This document shows, piece by piece, positions 15,945 to 25,839 of a DNA stretch of 64,000 bases. How positions within the stretch are numbered: position 1 is the first letter of the stretch; every line of letters starts with the position of its first letter. Source of the stretch: an uncultured Collinsella sp. Its GTDB lineage: Bacteria; Actinomycetota; Coriobacteriia; Coriobacteriales; Coriobacteriaceae. Position numbers and translations under genes: made by a program. The stretch covers positions 25,163 through 89,162 of the forward strand of contig CABPWH010000001.1 of assembly GCA_902461085.1 (NCBI GenBank), written 5' to 3'. The notes under the pieces are model-generated. The model did not search any database. It saw only the letters and a program-made list of their open reading frames with translations, and was not told the origin of the DNA.

Positions 15945-17186
15945 ATGACGAAAGGTCTGCACGTGCCTTCCGAGATCGGCAAGCTCAGGAAGGTCTGCCT
16001 GCACCGTCCCGGCGACGAGCTCCTCAACCTGCCGCCCGACGAGCTCGAGCGACTCCTGTTCGACGACGTCCCGTTCCTGGAGGTCGCGCAGCAGGAGCAC
16101 GACACCTTCGCCCAGATCCTGAGGGACCAGGGCGTGGAGGTCCTCTATCTCGAGAACCTCGTCGCCGAGGTGTTCGACCAGGTCCCCGGCGCCCGCGCCG
16201 AGTTCACCGACCAGTACATCGCCGAGGCCGGCATCCGCGGCCAGCACATGCCGCAGATCGTCCGCGAGAAGCTGGACTCCATCGAGGACAACCTCGAGTT
16301 CGTCAAGAAGACCATGGCCGGCATGACCAAGTCCGAGATCGACATGCCCCTCACGGCGTCCACGACCCTCGACTCCCTGGTCAACTCCGAGTCCGAGTCC
16401 GACCTGATCATCGACCCGATGCCCAACCTCTACTTCACCCGCGACCCGTTCGCGGTCATCGGCGAGGGCGTCAACCTCAACCGCATGTACTCGGTCACCC
16501 GCAACCGCGAGACCCTGTACGGCAAGTACATCTTCAAGTACCACCCCGACTACAAGGACGTCTCGCTGTACTTCCGTCGCGACTGCCAGTTCCACACCGA
16601 GGGCGGCGACGTGCTGAACATCAACGAGAAGACCCTCGCCGTCGGCATCTCCCAGCGCACCCAGGCCGCCGCGATCGACGTCATGGCCCAGAACATCTTC
16701 TGGAACTCCGACTCCAAGGTCGAGCGCATCCTGGCCTTCGACATCCCGGTCTCGCGCGCCTTCATGCACCTCGACACGGTCTTCACCCAGATCGACGTCG
16801 ATAAGTTCACGATCCACCCCGCCATCATGGGCACCCTGCGCGTCTACGAGCTGACCGCCGGCAAGAACCCGGGCGACGTGAACATCCGCCTGATCGAGGA
16901 CACCCTCGAGCACGTCCTGGAGGACGCCACCGGCGTCGACCAGGTCAAGCTGATCCCCTGCGGCGGCGGCGACCCGATCGCGGCCTCCCGCGAGCAGTGG
17001 AACGACGGCTCCAACACCCTGTGCGTCGAGCCCGGCAAGATCTGCGTCTACGCCCGCAACACCGTCACCAACGACGTGCTGTACAAGGAGGGCCTGGACC
17101 TTCTCGTCGTGCCCTCCGCCGAGCTCTCCCGCGGCCGCGGCGGCCCGCGCTGCATGAGCATGCCCTTCTGGCGCGAGGACCTCTAA
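15945..17186 (+). CDS. arcA: Arginine deiminase, copy 2
   Basis: Same 413-residue arginine deiminase as the gene at 12856 and identical at the DNA level as far as can be read, including the ribosome site GGTAGGAGG. FTRDP, HTEGGD and the catalytic Cys403 are present. Flanking sequence diverges immediately after the stop codon, so the copies are kept alike by gene conversion or are very recent. This copy is followed, after two small hairpins, by ornithine carbamoyltransferase and a carrier gene, giving the usual arginine deiminase order. The two copies form 1.27-kb direct repeats 3,089 bp apart. Confidence 0.97.
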   Translation: MTKGLHVPSEIGKLRKVCLHRPGDELLNLPPDELERLLFDDVPFLEVAQQEHDTFAQILRDQGVEVLYLENLVAEVFDQVPGARAEFTDQYIAEAGIRGQHMPQIVREKLDSIEDNLEFVKKTMAGMTKSEIDMPLTASTTLDSLVNSESESDLIIDPMPNLYFTRDPFAVIGEGVNLNRMYSVTRNRETLYGKYIFKYHPDYKDVSLYFRRDCQFHTEGGDVLNINEKTLAVGISQRTQAAAIDVMAQNIFWNSDSKVERILAFDIPVSRAFMHLDTVFTQIDVDKFTIHPAIMGTLRVYELTAGKNPGDVNIRLIEDTLEHVLEDATGVDQVKLIPCGGGDPIAASREQWNDGSNTLCVEPGKICVYARNTVTNDVLYKEGLDLLVVPSAELSRGRGGPRCMSMPFWREDL

Positions 17187-17198
17187 GTCTTTCCGTTT

Positions 17199-17246
17199 CC
17201 GGTGCGGTCCCCCTACAACCGCACCGGCTTCGCCCGTTAAACGGGC
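17199..17246 (+). terminator. Tandem hairpins between arcA copy 2 and arcB
   Basis: CCGGTGCGGT/ACCGCACCGG (17199-17227) and GCCCGT/ACGGGC (17232-17246) are two adjacent stems with no T run. They are more likely attenuator or mRNA processing structures than a full stop. Confidence 0.5.
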
Positions 17247-17291
17247 ACCACTAATACTTACGTAATTCATTTCTTCGAAAGGAATCAAACC

Positions 17292-18287
17292 ATGGGTGTT
17301 AACCTCTCCGGCCGTAGCTTCCTCAAGCTTCTTGACCTCACCACCGAGGAGATCGAGTACCTGCTCAAGCTCTCCAAGAACTTCAAGGATATGAAGCGCG
17401 CTGGCGTTCCGCACCGCTATCTCGAGGGCAAGAATATCGTTCTGCTCTTCCAGAAGACCTCTACTCGTACCCGCTGCGCCTTCGAGGTCGGCGGCATGGA
17501 TCTGGGTATGGGCGTGACCTACCTCGATCCGGGTTCGTCGCAGATGGGCAAGAAGGAGTCCATCGAGGACACCGCCCGCGTTCTCGGCCGCATGTATGAC
17601 GGCATCGAGTTCCGTGGCTTTGCCCAGGACGACGTCGAGGAGCTCGCTGCTAAGTCCGGCGTGCCCGTGTGGAACGGCCTGACCACCGAGTGGCACCCCA
17701 CCCAGATGCTCGCCGACATCCTGACCGTCCAGGAGAACTTCAACTACGACATCAAGGGCAAGACCCTCGTCTTCATGGGCGACTGCAAGAACAATGTCGC
17801 TCGCTCCCTCATGGTCGCCTGCTCCAAGCTCGGCATGAACTTCGTGGCCTGCGGCCCCGAGGAGTGCATGCCCGCCGACGACGTCATCGAGGCCTGCAAG
17901 CCCATCGCCGAGGCCAACGGCTGCACCATCAAGCTGACCACCGACGTCAAGGACGGCGTCACCGGTGCCGACGTTATCTACACCGACGTGTGGGTCTCCA
18001 TGGGCGAGCCCGACGAGGTCTGGGCCGAGCGCATCGCTCAGCTCACTCCGTATCGTGTTACCTCCGAGGTCATGGCTATGGCCAACCCGGGTGCCATCTT
18101 CCTGCACTGCCTGCCCAGCTTCCACGACACCAACACCACCATTGGCGCCGAGAAGTGCGAGCAGTTCGGCATCACCGAGCAGGAGGTCACCGACGAGGTC
18201 TTCGAGAGCCCCGCTTCCAAGGTCTTCGACGAGGCCGAGAACCGCATGCACACCATCAAGGCTGTCATGTACGCCACGCTCAAGTAA
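17292..18287 (+). CDS. arcB: Ornithine carbamoyltransferase (catabolic context)
   Basis: Splits citrulline with phosphate to ornithine and carbamoyl phosphate in the catabolic direction. The 331 residues include [13 protein letters not shown] (the carbamoyl-phosphate STRTR site, about residue 57), [10 protein letters not shown], and HCLPSFHD near residue 272, in which the usual Ala after Pro is Ser. GAAAGGA lies before the ATG. Position directly after arcA indicates the catabolic enzyme rather than an anabolic ArgF. Carbamate kinase, needed to make ATP from carbamoyl phosphate, is not in the window. Confidence 0.95.
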   Translation: MGVNLSGRSFLKLLDLTTEEIEYLLKLSKNFKDMKRAGVPHRYLEGKNIVLLFQKTSTRTRCAFEVGGMDLGMGVTYLDPGSSQMGKKESIEDTARVLGRMYDGIEFRGFAQDDVEELAAKSGVPVWNGLTTEWHPTQMLADILTVQENFNYDIKGKTLVFMGDCKNNVARSLMVACSKLGMNFVACGPEECMPADDVIEACKPIAEANGCTIKLTTDVKDGVTGADVIYTDVWVSMGEPDEVWAERIAQLTPYRVTSEVMAMANPGAIFLHCLPSFHDTNTTIGAEKCEQFGITEQEVTDEVFESPASKVFDEAENRMHTIKAVMYATLK

Positions 18288-18302
18288 GAGCATCTAGCAT
18301 CT

Positions 18303-18334
18303 CGCTCGGGGTGTATTGTTGAACACCCCGAGCG
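18303..18334 (+). terminator. Hairpin after arcB
   Basis: CGCTCGGGGTG (18303-18313) pairs perfectly with CACCCCGAGCG (18324-18334). The T tail is poor, so it may be a leaky terminator within the arcB-carrier unit. Confidence 0.55.
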
Positions 18335-18434
18335 GCTGTGTCTGGTAAATATCTCGCGTCGGGCGGTGGGCACGGCACGGAAGATCCGCTTCGCACGAGA
18401 AAGTTAAATGATTTATGAAGGGGGGATGAGAACA

Positions 18435-19913
18435 ATGACTGAGACCGCTAAGAAAAAGCGCGGTATGCCTTCATCGTTCACCATTCTTCTTGCTCTGCTG
18501 GCAATTGTCGCAGTGATTACCGTTATCGTCTCCGGCACGTCCGGCGGCGCGGTTACTGCCGCCCGTCTGAGCGATTTCTGCACCGCCCCGATTAAGGGCT
18601 TCGCTGACGCTCTGCCCGTCTGCCTCTTCGTTATGATCCTGGGCGGCTTCCTCGGCATGATGACCGAGACCGGCGCTCTGGACAACGGCATCGCCGTCCT
18701 GGTGCAGAAGCTTAAGGGCAACGAGATCATGCTCGTTCCCGTGCTGATGCTCATTTTCTCCCTCGGTGGTACCACTTATGGTATGTGCGAGGAGACCGTT
18801 CCCTTCTACGCCCTGCTCGCCGCTACCATGATGGCCGCTGGCTTCGACCCGATGGTCGGCGCCGCTACCGTCCTGCTCGGCGCTGGCTGCGGCTGCCTGG
18901 GCTCCACGGTTAACCCGTTCGCCGTCGGCGCTGCCGTCGACGCTCTGACCGGCGTTGGCATTGAGGTCAACCAGTCCATCATCATCGGCCTCGGTGCCGT
19001 CCTGTGGATTGTCACTACCGCTATGTCCATCGTCTTCGTGATGAACTATGCCAAGAAGGTCAAGGCTGACAAGGGTTCTACCATCCTGTCGATGCAGGAG
19101 CTCAAGGACGCCGAAGAAGCTCACGGCAAGGCTGCTTCCGAGGTCCACAAGGAGGTCAAGCTCACCGGTCGTCAGAAGGGTGTTCTGATCGCCTTCGCCT
19201 TCACCTTCGTCGTCATGATCGTCGGCTTCATCCCGCTGGCCGACCTCAACGAGGGCGTCGCCAACTTCTTCGACGCTGGCGCTGTCTACGACGCCGACGG
19301 TAACGCCGTCGTCCAGGGCTGGTCTGCCCTGATCACCGGCCTGCCCATTGGCCAGTGGTACTTCGACGAGGCTTCCACCTGGTTCTTCCTCATGGCCGTC
19401 CTGATCGGTATCATCGGTGGCCTGTCCGAGAAGCAGATCGTTAACACCTTCATCACCGGCGCTGCCGACATGATGTCCGTTGTTCTCGTCATCGCCCTCG
19501 CCCGTGGCATCTCCGTCCTCATGGCTAACACCGGCCTCGACGTCTTCGTCCTTGACGCTGCCGCCAATGCCCTGGCTGGCCTGTCCGGCGTGATCTTCGC
19601 TCCCATGAGCTTCCTGGTCTACTTCGGCCTGTCCTTCCTGATCCCCTCGACCTCCGGTATGGCCACCGTCTCCATGCCCATCATGGGACCGTTGGCTGTT
19701 AAGCTCGGCTTCTCGCCTGAGGTCATGGTCATGATCTTCTCCGCCGCCATCGGTGTCGTGAACCTTTTCACCCCGACCTCCGGCGCCATCATGGGCGGTC
19801 TCGCCCTGGCCAAGATCGAGTGGACGACCTGGCTCAAGTTTGCCCTTAAGCTCATCGTCGCGCTCTCTGTCGTCTGCGCCATCATCCTGACCGTCGCCTG
19901 CGTGTTGATCTAA
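18435..19913 (+). CDS. YfcC family membrane carrier, probable arginine/ornithine exchanger
   Basis: An integral membrane protein of about 492 residues with 11-13 hydrophobic segments and repeated Gly/Ser/Thr-rich re-entrant-like stretches (LGGTTYGMCEET, GAGCGCLGSTVNPFA, LIPSTSGMATVS, TPTSGAIMGGL). This pattern is that of the YfcC/DcuC branch of the ion transporter superfamily. YfcC-type genes often replace arcD next to arcA and arcB, so arginine uptake with ornithine export is inferred. The start at 18435 is chosen because AAGGGGGG lies 9 nt before it; in-frame ATGs at 18408 and 18426 are worse placed. It ends the arginine block. Confidence 0.85.
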   Translation: MTETAKKKRGMPSSFTILLALLAIVAVITVIVSGTSGGAVTAARLSDFCTAPIKGFADALPVCLFVMILGGFLGMMTETGALDNGIAVLVQKLKGNEIMLVPVLMLIFSLGGTTYGMCEETVPFYALLAATMMAAGFDPMVGAATVLLGAGCGCLGSTVNPFAVGAAVDALTGVGIEVNQSIIIGLGAVLWIVTTAMSIVFVMNYAKKVKADKGSTILSMQELKDAEEAHGKAASEVHKEVKLTGRQKGVLIAFAFTFVVMIVGFIPLADLNEGVANFFDAGAVYDADGNAVVQGWSALITGLPIGQWYFDEASTWFFLMAVLIGIIGGLSEKQIVNTFITGAADMMSVVLVIALARGISVLMANTGLDVFVLDAAANALAGLSGVIFAPMSFLVYFGLSFLIPSTSGMATVSMPIMGPLAVKLGFSPEVMVMIFSAAIGVVNLFTPTSGAIMGGLALAKIEWTTWLKFALKLIVALSVVCAIILTVACVLI

Positions 19914-20015
19914 GTACCCAACGGGTACCCCACGGAAACCTTGACGATCCTGTAGAGGATCACCTGGTCATCGTCTGTCCGGTGGGGTAAACCCACCGGT
20001 AGACTCCTACCTTTA

Positions 20016-20046
20016 GCCCCCTTCCGTTCCGTGCGCGGGAGGGGGC
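20016..20046 (+). terminator. Probable terminator of the arginine block
   Basis: GCCCCCTTCC and GGGAGGGGGC form a 10-bp stem with one G-U pair, followed by GCTCTTGTGTT. This is the strongest G+C stem after the carrier gene, but the T tail is weak. Confidence 0.5.
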
Positions 20047-20341
20047 GCTCTTGTGTTCCGGCGTTTTACCAAACGCCGGAACCACTCGACGCTGCAAGCC
20101 CGCCAGAGCGGCAATCTGACGTTCAATCGTCGGGCATGGCCAAAAGGCCTATGCCCTCCCCTTTCACGTCACCTTGCTCGCTCTGGCGGGCTTTCGCTGA
20201 CTTTTGCCCCACCTGCGGCGCTGCCATTGTTGCTGCAGGGGGACAGCTTGCTCGCTCTGGTGCCTGTTCGCTGTCCGTTCTCTGCCCGCAACGTTTCTGC
20301 TGTTGGTGCAAAGGGGTCAGATTACTTTGCGCCAAAAGGGG

Positions 20342-20410
20342 AAGTTGCGGTGGAATAGTTCCTGTTTGGCCGTCTTGAGGGGTTAAACGGGAACTATTTC
20401 ACCGCAACTT
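20342..20410. repeat. Inverted repeat with TTGCGGTG-type arms, copy A
   Basis: 21-bp arms (20342-20362 and 20390-20410) with one G-U-compatible mismatch. The arm core TTGCGGTGRAAT also forms the arms of the repeat at 59525-59587, so this is a dispersed family rather than a chance hairpin. Confidence 0.8.
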
Positions 20411-20472
20411 ATCGATGGCGTGTTTGGTTGGTGCCAGTTGATTGCTTGGGCGTTGGGGAGGGTCTGCTCCGT

Positions 20473-20478
20473 TATAAT
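20473..20478 (+). promoter_or_regulatory. Candidate -10 box of the DUF1846 gene
   Basis: A perfect TATAAT 40 bp before the start codon. No clear -35 at 16-18 bp. Confidence 0.4.
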
Positions 20479-20517
20479 CGCCTAGAACATTAAATGGAAA
20501 CGGGACGGGAGCCATAT

Positions 20518-21999
20518 ATGCGCCAGGGTTTCGACAACGCGAAGTATATCGAGCTGCAGGCTGCTCACATTAAGGAGCGCATCTCGCAGTTTGGTGGCAA
20601 GCTCTATTTGGAGTTTGGCGGTAAGCTGTTCGATGACTATCATGCGAGCCGCGTGCTGCCGGGTTTTGAACCGGACAGCAAGTTCCGCATGCTCAAGAGC
20701 ATCGCCGACGATGTCGAGGTTATCATCGCGATCAACGCGAACCACATCGAGAAAAACAAGGCTCGTGGTGACCTCGGCATTACCTATGACGAGGATGTGC
20801 TGCGCCTGGTTGACCTGTTCCGCGGCAACGGCTTTGCTGTCGCGGCTGTGGTCATCACCCAGTACGCCGGCCAGCCCGCTGCCGATGTGTTCCGCAACCG
20901 CCTGAACGCGCTCGGTATTCCCGCCAAGCTGCACTATCCCATCGAGGGGTATCCGCACGATGTCGATCTGATCGTGTCCGACGATGGCTACGGCAAGAAC
21001 GAGTTTGTCGAGACCACCCGACCGCTCGTCGTGGTCACTGCCCCCGGTCCTGGCTCGGGCAAGCTTGCCACCTGCCTGTCTCAGCTCTATCACGAGCACA
21101 AGCATGGCACGGCCGCCGGCTATGCCAAGTTCGAGACCTTCCCTGTCTGGAATCTTCCTCTGACGCATCCGGTCAATATTGCCTACGAGGCCGCCACGGC
21201 TGACCTCGACGACGCCAATATCATCGATTCGTTCCACCTTGAGGCCTACAACAAGACCACGGTCAACTACAACCGCGACGTCGAGGCCTTCCCGGTGGTC
21301 CGTGCCCTGATGGAAAAGATCCTGGGCAAGAGTCCCTACCAGAGTCCTACGGACATGGGCGTCAATATGGTCGGCTTTGCCATCACCGATGACGATGCCT
21401 GCCGCGACGCTTCCAAGATGGAGATCGTCCGCCGCTACTTTACCGCGGTCGAAAATGTGCGCCGTACCGGCGTGGGCGATGAGCAAGTCGACCGTCTCAA
21501 GATTATTATGAAGAAAGCCGGCATCGATAAGAACTACTCACCGGCGCGCTCGGCGGCCCTCACCAGGGAGCAGCTGACGGGTGGTCCCGTGGGTGCCATG
21601 GTCATGCCCGATGGCTCCGTGGTGACCGGTAAGACCTCCACGCGCCTGGGCGCCGCAAGTTCGCTCATTATGAACGCCCTCAAGCATGTCTCGGGCGTCG
21701 ACCTTGAGCTCGAGGTCATTAGCGATGAGGCGATCGAGCCCATCAGCAAGCTCAAGACGCATTTCCTGGGCAGTAAAAACCCGCGCCTCCACACCGACGA
21801 GACGCTTATGGCGCTGTCGATCACCTCGGCCACGAGTGAGACGGCCGCTCGCGTCCTTTCGGGCCTGGAGCAGCTGCGCGGTTGCGATGCCTTCTTTAGC
21901 GTGATTATCTCGCCGACGGACGAGACGGTACTGCGCAAACTTGGTATCAACGTGTGCTGCGAGCCCAAGTTTGAGCGCCGCGGTTTCTTCCATCGCTAA
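20518..21999 (+). CDS. DUF1846 domain-containing protein
   Basis: A 493-residue cytoplasmic protein of the conserved DUF1846 family, found mainly in Firmicutes and Actinobacteria. Diagnostic stretches are the N-terminal QGFDNAKYIELQAAHI, YLEFGGKLFDDYHASRVLPG (about residues 33-52), ANHIEKNKARGDLGITYD, and APGPGSGKLATCLSQLYHE, a P-loop-like segment near residue 180. The biochemical role is not established; the P-loop-like stretch suggests nucleotide use. The start at 20518 is preferred over an ATG at 20494 because homologues begin at this point and GGGAGC precedes it. It stands alone between a hairpin-rich region and a terminator. Confidence 0.88.
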   Translation: MRQGFDNAKYIELQAAHIKERISQFGGKLYLEFGGKLFDDYHASRVLPGFEPDSKFRMLKSIADDVEVIIAINANHIEKNKARGDLGITYDEDVLRLVDLFRGNGFAVAAVVITQYAGQPAADVFRNRLNALGIPAKLHYPIEGYPHDVDLIVSDDGYGKNEFVETTRPLVVVTAPGPGSGKLATCLSQLYHEHKHGTAAGYAKFETFPVWNLPLTHPVNIAYEAATADLDDANIIDSFHLEAYNKTTVNYNRDVEAFPVVRALMEKILGKSPYQSPTDMGVNMVGFAITDDDACRDASKMEIVRRYFTAVENVRRTGVGDEQVDRLKIIMKKAGIDKNYSPARSAALTREQLTGGPVGAMVMPDGSVVTGKTSTRLGAASSLIMNALKHVSGVDLELEVISDEAIEPISKLKTHFLGSKNPRLHTDETLMALSITSATSETAARVLSGLEQLRGCDAFFSVIISPTDETVLRKLGINVCCEPKFERRGFFHR

Positions 22000-22033
22000 G
22001 TTTGAAGCACCGCGGTAATTGCATTGCATTTTG

Positions 22034-22066
22034 GCCGTATCGGGTTAGCGCCCGGTACGGCTTTTT
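22034..22066 (+). terminator. Terminator after the DUF1846 gene
   Basis: GCCGTATCGGG (22034-22044) pairs with CCCGGTACGGC (22051-22061) with one mismatch, then TTTTT. Confidence 0.88.
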
Positions 22067-22255
22067 GATCAATAAAGCGCCTATTTCGGCGAAAAATAGC
22101 TGTTTACCTGCCTAGAAACATTTTGAGCGGTATACAATAACCGTAACTGTTTCATCCTTAGCGGGATGCCGCATGATGGATATTACCTGCCATCGTGAGG
22201 TGTGTCGGTCGCGCACGGCGCGTTAGATGCTCGTGCTCGGTTTGAGGAGGCTGCT

Positions 22256-22594
22256 ATGGCGGGCAAGGGTCGTGCGAGTGTCAACGATATGAAGCGTGTC
22301 GAGGTGCTGGTGTTGATGGAGATCGACCAGCAAACCGAAGATAATGGCGGGCCGTATGGTTTCTCGCGCAAAACGCTTGCCGAGCGCGTGGGGGTTTCGC
22401 CGTATCGTGCCCGCGCTGCAATCGATCGCTTGGATTCCGAAGGCATGATTGATGTCGTCTCGCGTTATAGCGACGACGGCGGTCAGCTTGCAAATGGCAT
22501 TTGCCTCACCGAACGTGGCGAGTGGTATCTTGAGGGCGTCCGTACCGGCATGCTCGTTCAAGAAATGCTTGAGGACGAGGTTGCTGATCGATAG
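22256..22594 (+). CDS. Small winged-helix DNA-binding protein
   Basis: A 112-residue protein with a helix-turn-helix: SRKTLAERVGVSPYRARAAIDRL at about residues 39-61 reads as the two recognition helices, followed by a wing-like DVVSRYSDDGGQLANGICLTERG. The layout resembles MarR/PadR-type or phage-type winged helices, without a ligand domain. GAGGAG precedes the ATG at 22256. It lies between terminators on both sides, so it is monocistronic; its targets are unknown. A gene-specific regulator or a nucleoid-type protein are both possible. Confidence 0.75.
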   Translation: MAGKGRASVNDMKRVEVLVLMEIDQQTEDNGGPYGFSRKTLAERVGVSPYRARAAIDRLDSEGMIDVVSRYSDDGGQLANGICLTERGEWYLEGVRTGMLVQEMLEDEVADR

Positions 22595-22618
22595 CAGCAT
22601 GTAACCCTTGCCATAGCG

Positions 22619-22650
22619 ACGCCGCTTGGGAAACCGGGCGGCGTTTTGTT
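22619..22650 (+). terminator. Terminator after the winged-helix gene
   Basis: ACGCCGC (22619-22625) pairs with GCGGCGT (22638-22644), followed by TTTGTTT. Confidence 0.8.
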
Positions 22651-22766
22651 TCAAGATTGAGAAATGCAATCGCACGCGAGAAAAATTGCGAACGGTCCGC
22701 GGCGCGAGTATTACAATGAAGACCCGTAAGATGTGTATGGACAACTTCTACGGGAAGCGCAGGTAA

Positions 22767-24434
<1,668 letters not shown>

Positions 24435-24436
24435 GG

Positions 24437-25378
24437 GTGCCGTCGAATAAGGGGCATACCGAAGCTACTCCCTCGTCGCTCGCTGTGGCGGCGGGGGAGT
24501 ATCTCGATTACCTCGCGGTCGAGCGGGGTTTGGCGCGCAACACGATTGCGGCCTATCGTCGTGACCTGACGACGTACTGCGCCTATCTGGAGCGGGCGGG
24601 TACTGTGTCTTTTGAAGAGGTGACCCGTCGGGTCGTGGAGGGCTTTGTCGCCGACCGTCGCGATGGGGGCTATTCCGATGCCTCGGTGGAGCGTGCGCTT
24701 GCGGCTGTGAAGGGCCTGCATGCCTTTTTGGTGCGCGATGGGGCTGTGGCCCAAAATCCAACGGCGGCGTTGCGCCTGCCTAAAAAGGCTGATCGTTTGC
24801 CGGAGTATCTATCGGTGGAGGATGTCTCGGCGCTGCTTGATCAAGACTTCCCCGAGGGCGAGATGGGCTTGCGCGACCATGCCATCTTGGAAGTGCTCTA
24901 CGGATGCGGTTTGCGTGTGAGCGAGTTGGTGGGGCTCGATGTGGGCGATATCCATATCGACGATGGCTTTGTGCTCGTTCGCGGTAAGGGCTCAAAGGAA
25001 CGCCTGTCCCCGCTGGTGGGAAGCGCGGCGCGAGCTCTGACGCTCTATGTAACTGAGGGGCGTTCTCGCTTGGCGGCCCATGCCCGCGGAACCGAGACCT
25101 CGGCGGTCTTTTTAAATAAGAACGGCCGCCGTCTGTCGCGTCAGGGCATCCATGCCATCTGTGAGCGCTACGGGCGCCAGGTGGGGCTGGTGGGACTCCA
25201 TCCCCACACGCTGCGTCACTCCTTTGCTACCCATATGCTTGCGGGCGGCGCAGACCTCCGTGTGCTACAGGAGATCTTGGGACATGCCGATATATCGACC
25301 ACGCAGGTCTACACGCATGTCGATCGTACGCAACTGACCGAGGTCTATCTGGCGGCGCACCCGCTGGCGCATCGTTAA
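24437..25378 (+). CDS. xerD: Tyrosine recombinase XerC/XerD family
   Basis: Resolves chromosome dimers at dif during division. The 313-residue protein has the N-terminal SAM-like core-binding domain (EYLDYLAVERGLARNTIAAY) and the catalytic domain with Arg in EVLYGCGLRVSELVGL, a central Lys in RGKGSKERLSPL, HTLRHSFATH (His-x-x-Arg and next motif), LGHADIS and the Tyr nucleophile in TQVYTHV. A GTG at 24437, 2 bp after the pyrG stop, is the best start and gives the usual length; earlier frame lies wholly within pyrG. A housekeeping XerD is more likely than a phage integrase because no mobile element is nearby and dcw genes follow. Confidence 0.92.
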   Translation: MPSNKGHTEATPSSLAVAAGEYLDYLAVERGLARNTIAAYRRDLTTYCAYLERAGTVSFEEVTRRVVEGFVADRRDGGYSDASVERALAAVKGLHAFLVRDGAVAQNPTAALRLPKKADRLPEYLSVEDVSALLDQDFPEGEMGLRDHAILEVLYGCGLRVSELVGLDVGDIHIDDGFVLVRGKGSKERLSPLVGSAARALTLYVTEGRSRLAAHARGTETSAVFLNKNGRRLSRQGIHAICERYGRQVGLVGLHPHTLRHSFATHMLAGGADLRVLQEILGHADISTTQVYTHVDRTQLTEVYLAAHPLAHR

Positions 25379-25410
25379 CTCATCGCTGACCTGCAAATTT
25401 ATAGGTATTT

Positions 25411-25475
25411 GGGGACGAGCCCCAGATTGCCACGGCGTGCTTTTGCGCGCGCATGGGCAATCTGGGGCCCGTCCC
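25411..25475. repeat. Inverted repeat after xerD
   Basis: 20-bp arms (25412-25431 and 25456-25475) with one mismatch, enclosing a 24-nt core that can form GCGTGC/GCGCGC. Starts 33 bp after the xerD stop; probably terminates or protects that transcript. Confidence 0.8.
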
Positions 25476-25640
25476 ATTTTTCGCCACTTGGCATCGCGGT
25501 GGTGGGCCGAATGTGCCTTGGGTGGGGGAGTTTGGGGGCGATGTGAACGGCATGTAAAGGGACGTAAAAATCGCTTCAAGGTCAACTTGAAGGTTGAGGT
25601 TGAACGGCGGGGTGCCACAGGTGGCATCCGCCGTTGCTGT

Positions 25641-25660
25641 AAACACAACATATTGTGTTT
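25641..25660. promoter_or_regulatory. Perfect 8-bp palindrome, possible operator
   Basis: AAACACAA-CATA-TTGTGTTT. A symmetric operator-like site 83 bp before the mraZ -35. No T run follows, so it is not a terminator. The binding protein is unknown. Confidence 0.4.
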
Positions 25661-25676
25661 TCGAACATATGCTTGG
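25661..25676. promoter_or_regulatory. lexA box: LexA-like box upstream of mraZ
   Basis: TCGAACATATGCTTGG matches the Gram-positive/actinobacterial SOS consensus TCGAACATATGTTCGA at 13 of 16 positions; the left half and centre are perfect, the right half is degenerate. Directly adjoins the palindrome at 25641. Confidence 0.35.
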
Positions 25677-25696
25677 GGGTGTTTTGCAATATATGG

Positions 25697-25735
25697 TGGG
25701 TGGAGTGGTGGGGCGGAGTGGGGGAAGGGGTGGGG
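25697..25735 (+). promoter_or_regulatory. TGGG repeat array, probable MraZ binding site
   Basis: TGGG(T/G) begins at 25697, 25709, 25719 and 25731, spacing 12, 10 and 12 bp; another is at 25751 inside the promoter spacer. Escherichia coli MraZ binds TGGGN direct repeats with 10-bp period upstream of its own gene, so autoregulation is likely here. Confidence 0.55.
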
Positions 25736-25742
25736 AAAGGTG

Positions 25743-25771
25743 TTGAAAAATGGGGCGGTTCCCCATATTAT
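25743..25771 (+). promoter_or_regulatory. Vegetative promoter of the dcw cluster
   Basis: TTGAAA (25743-25748), a 17-bp spacer, and TATTAT (25766-25771). The spacer contains GGGG-CGGTT-CCCC. It lies 68 bp before the mraZ start, directly after the TGGG array. Confidence 0.7.
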
Positions 25772-25839
25772 TAATGACGTCGACAGGCGGGGGGGTTCCC
25801 CGCGTACGTGCCATCTGAGTAACCGAGGGGAGGGCGCAC

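Larger units (their letters stand above)
19914..20517. other. 604-bp gene-free region dense in hairpins
   Basis: Perfect or near-perfect stems are at 19946-19961, 19979-19999, 20016-20046, 20055-20082 (12 bp, 4-nt loop), 20096-20193 (15-bp arms enclosing a hairpin at 20132-20156) and 20342-20410. CTTGCTCGCTCTGG occurs twice (about 20173 and 20248). Short open frames here have no recognisable protein features. One or more stems probably terminate the carrier transcript; the rest is unexplained. Confidence 0.7.
25379..25839. other. 461-bp control region before the division cluster
   Basis: Contains an inverted repeat (25411-25475), a palindrome (25641-25660), a LexA-like box (25661-25676), an array of TGGGG repeats (25697-25735) and a good vegetative promoter (25743-25771). 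No gene is apparent. Confidence 0.7.

Noticed and set aside
15870..18293. A very long open frame on the minus strand opposite arcA copy 2 and arcB, and a similar one opposite arcA copy 1 (12661-14190)
   Set aside because: It mirrors high-G+C coding sequence; its translation is repetitive Val/Leu/Asp/Gly/His without domains, and it runs through the terminators and promoters.
20031..20386. Overlapping open frames of 60-115 codons in the region after the carrier gene
   Set aside because: No ribosome sites, no recognisable protein pattern, and they run across strong hairpins.
24437..25378. Xer-type gene considered as a phage or island integrase
   Set aside because: No tRNA, attachment site or mobile genes adjacent; it follows pyrG by 2 bp and precedes core division genes, as a housekeeping xerD would.
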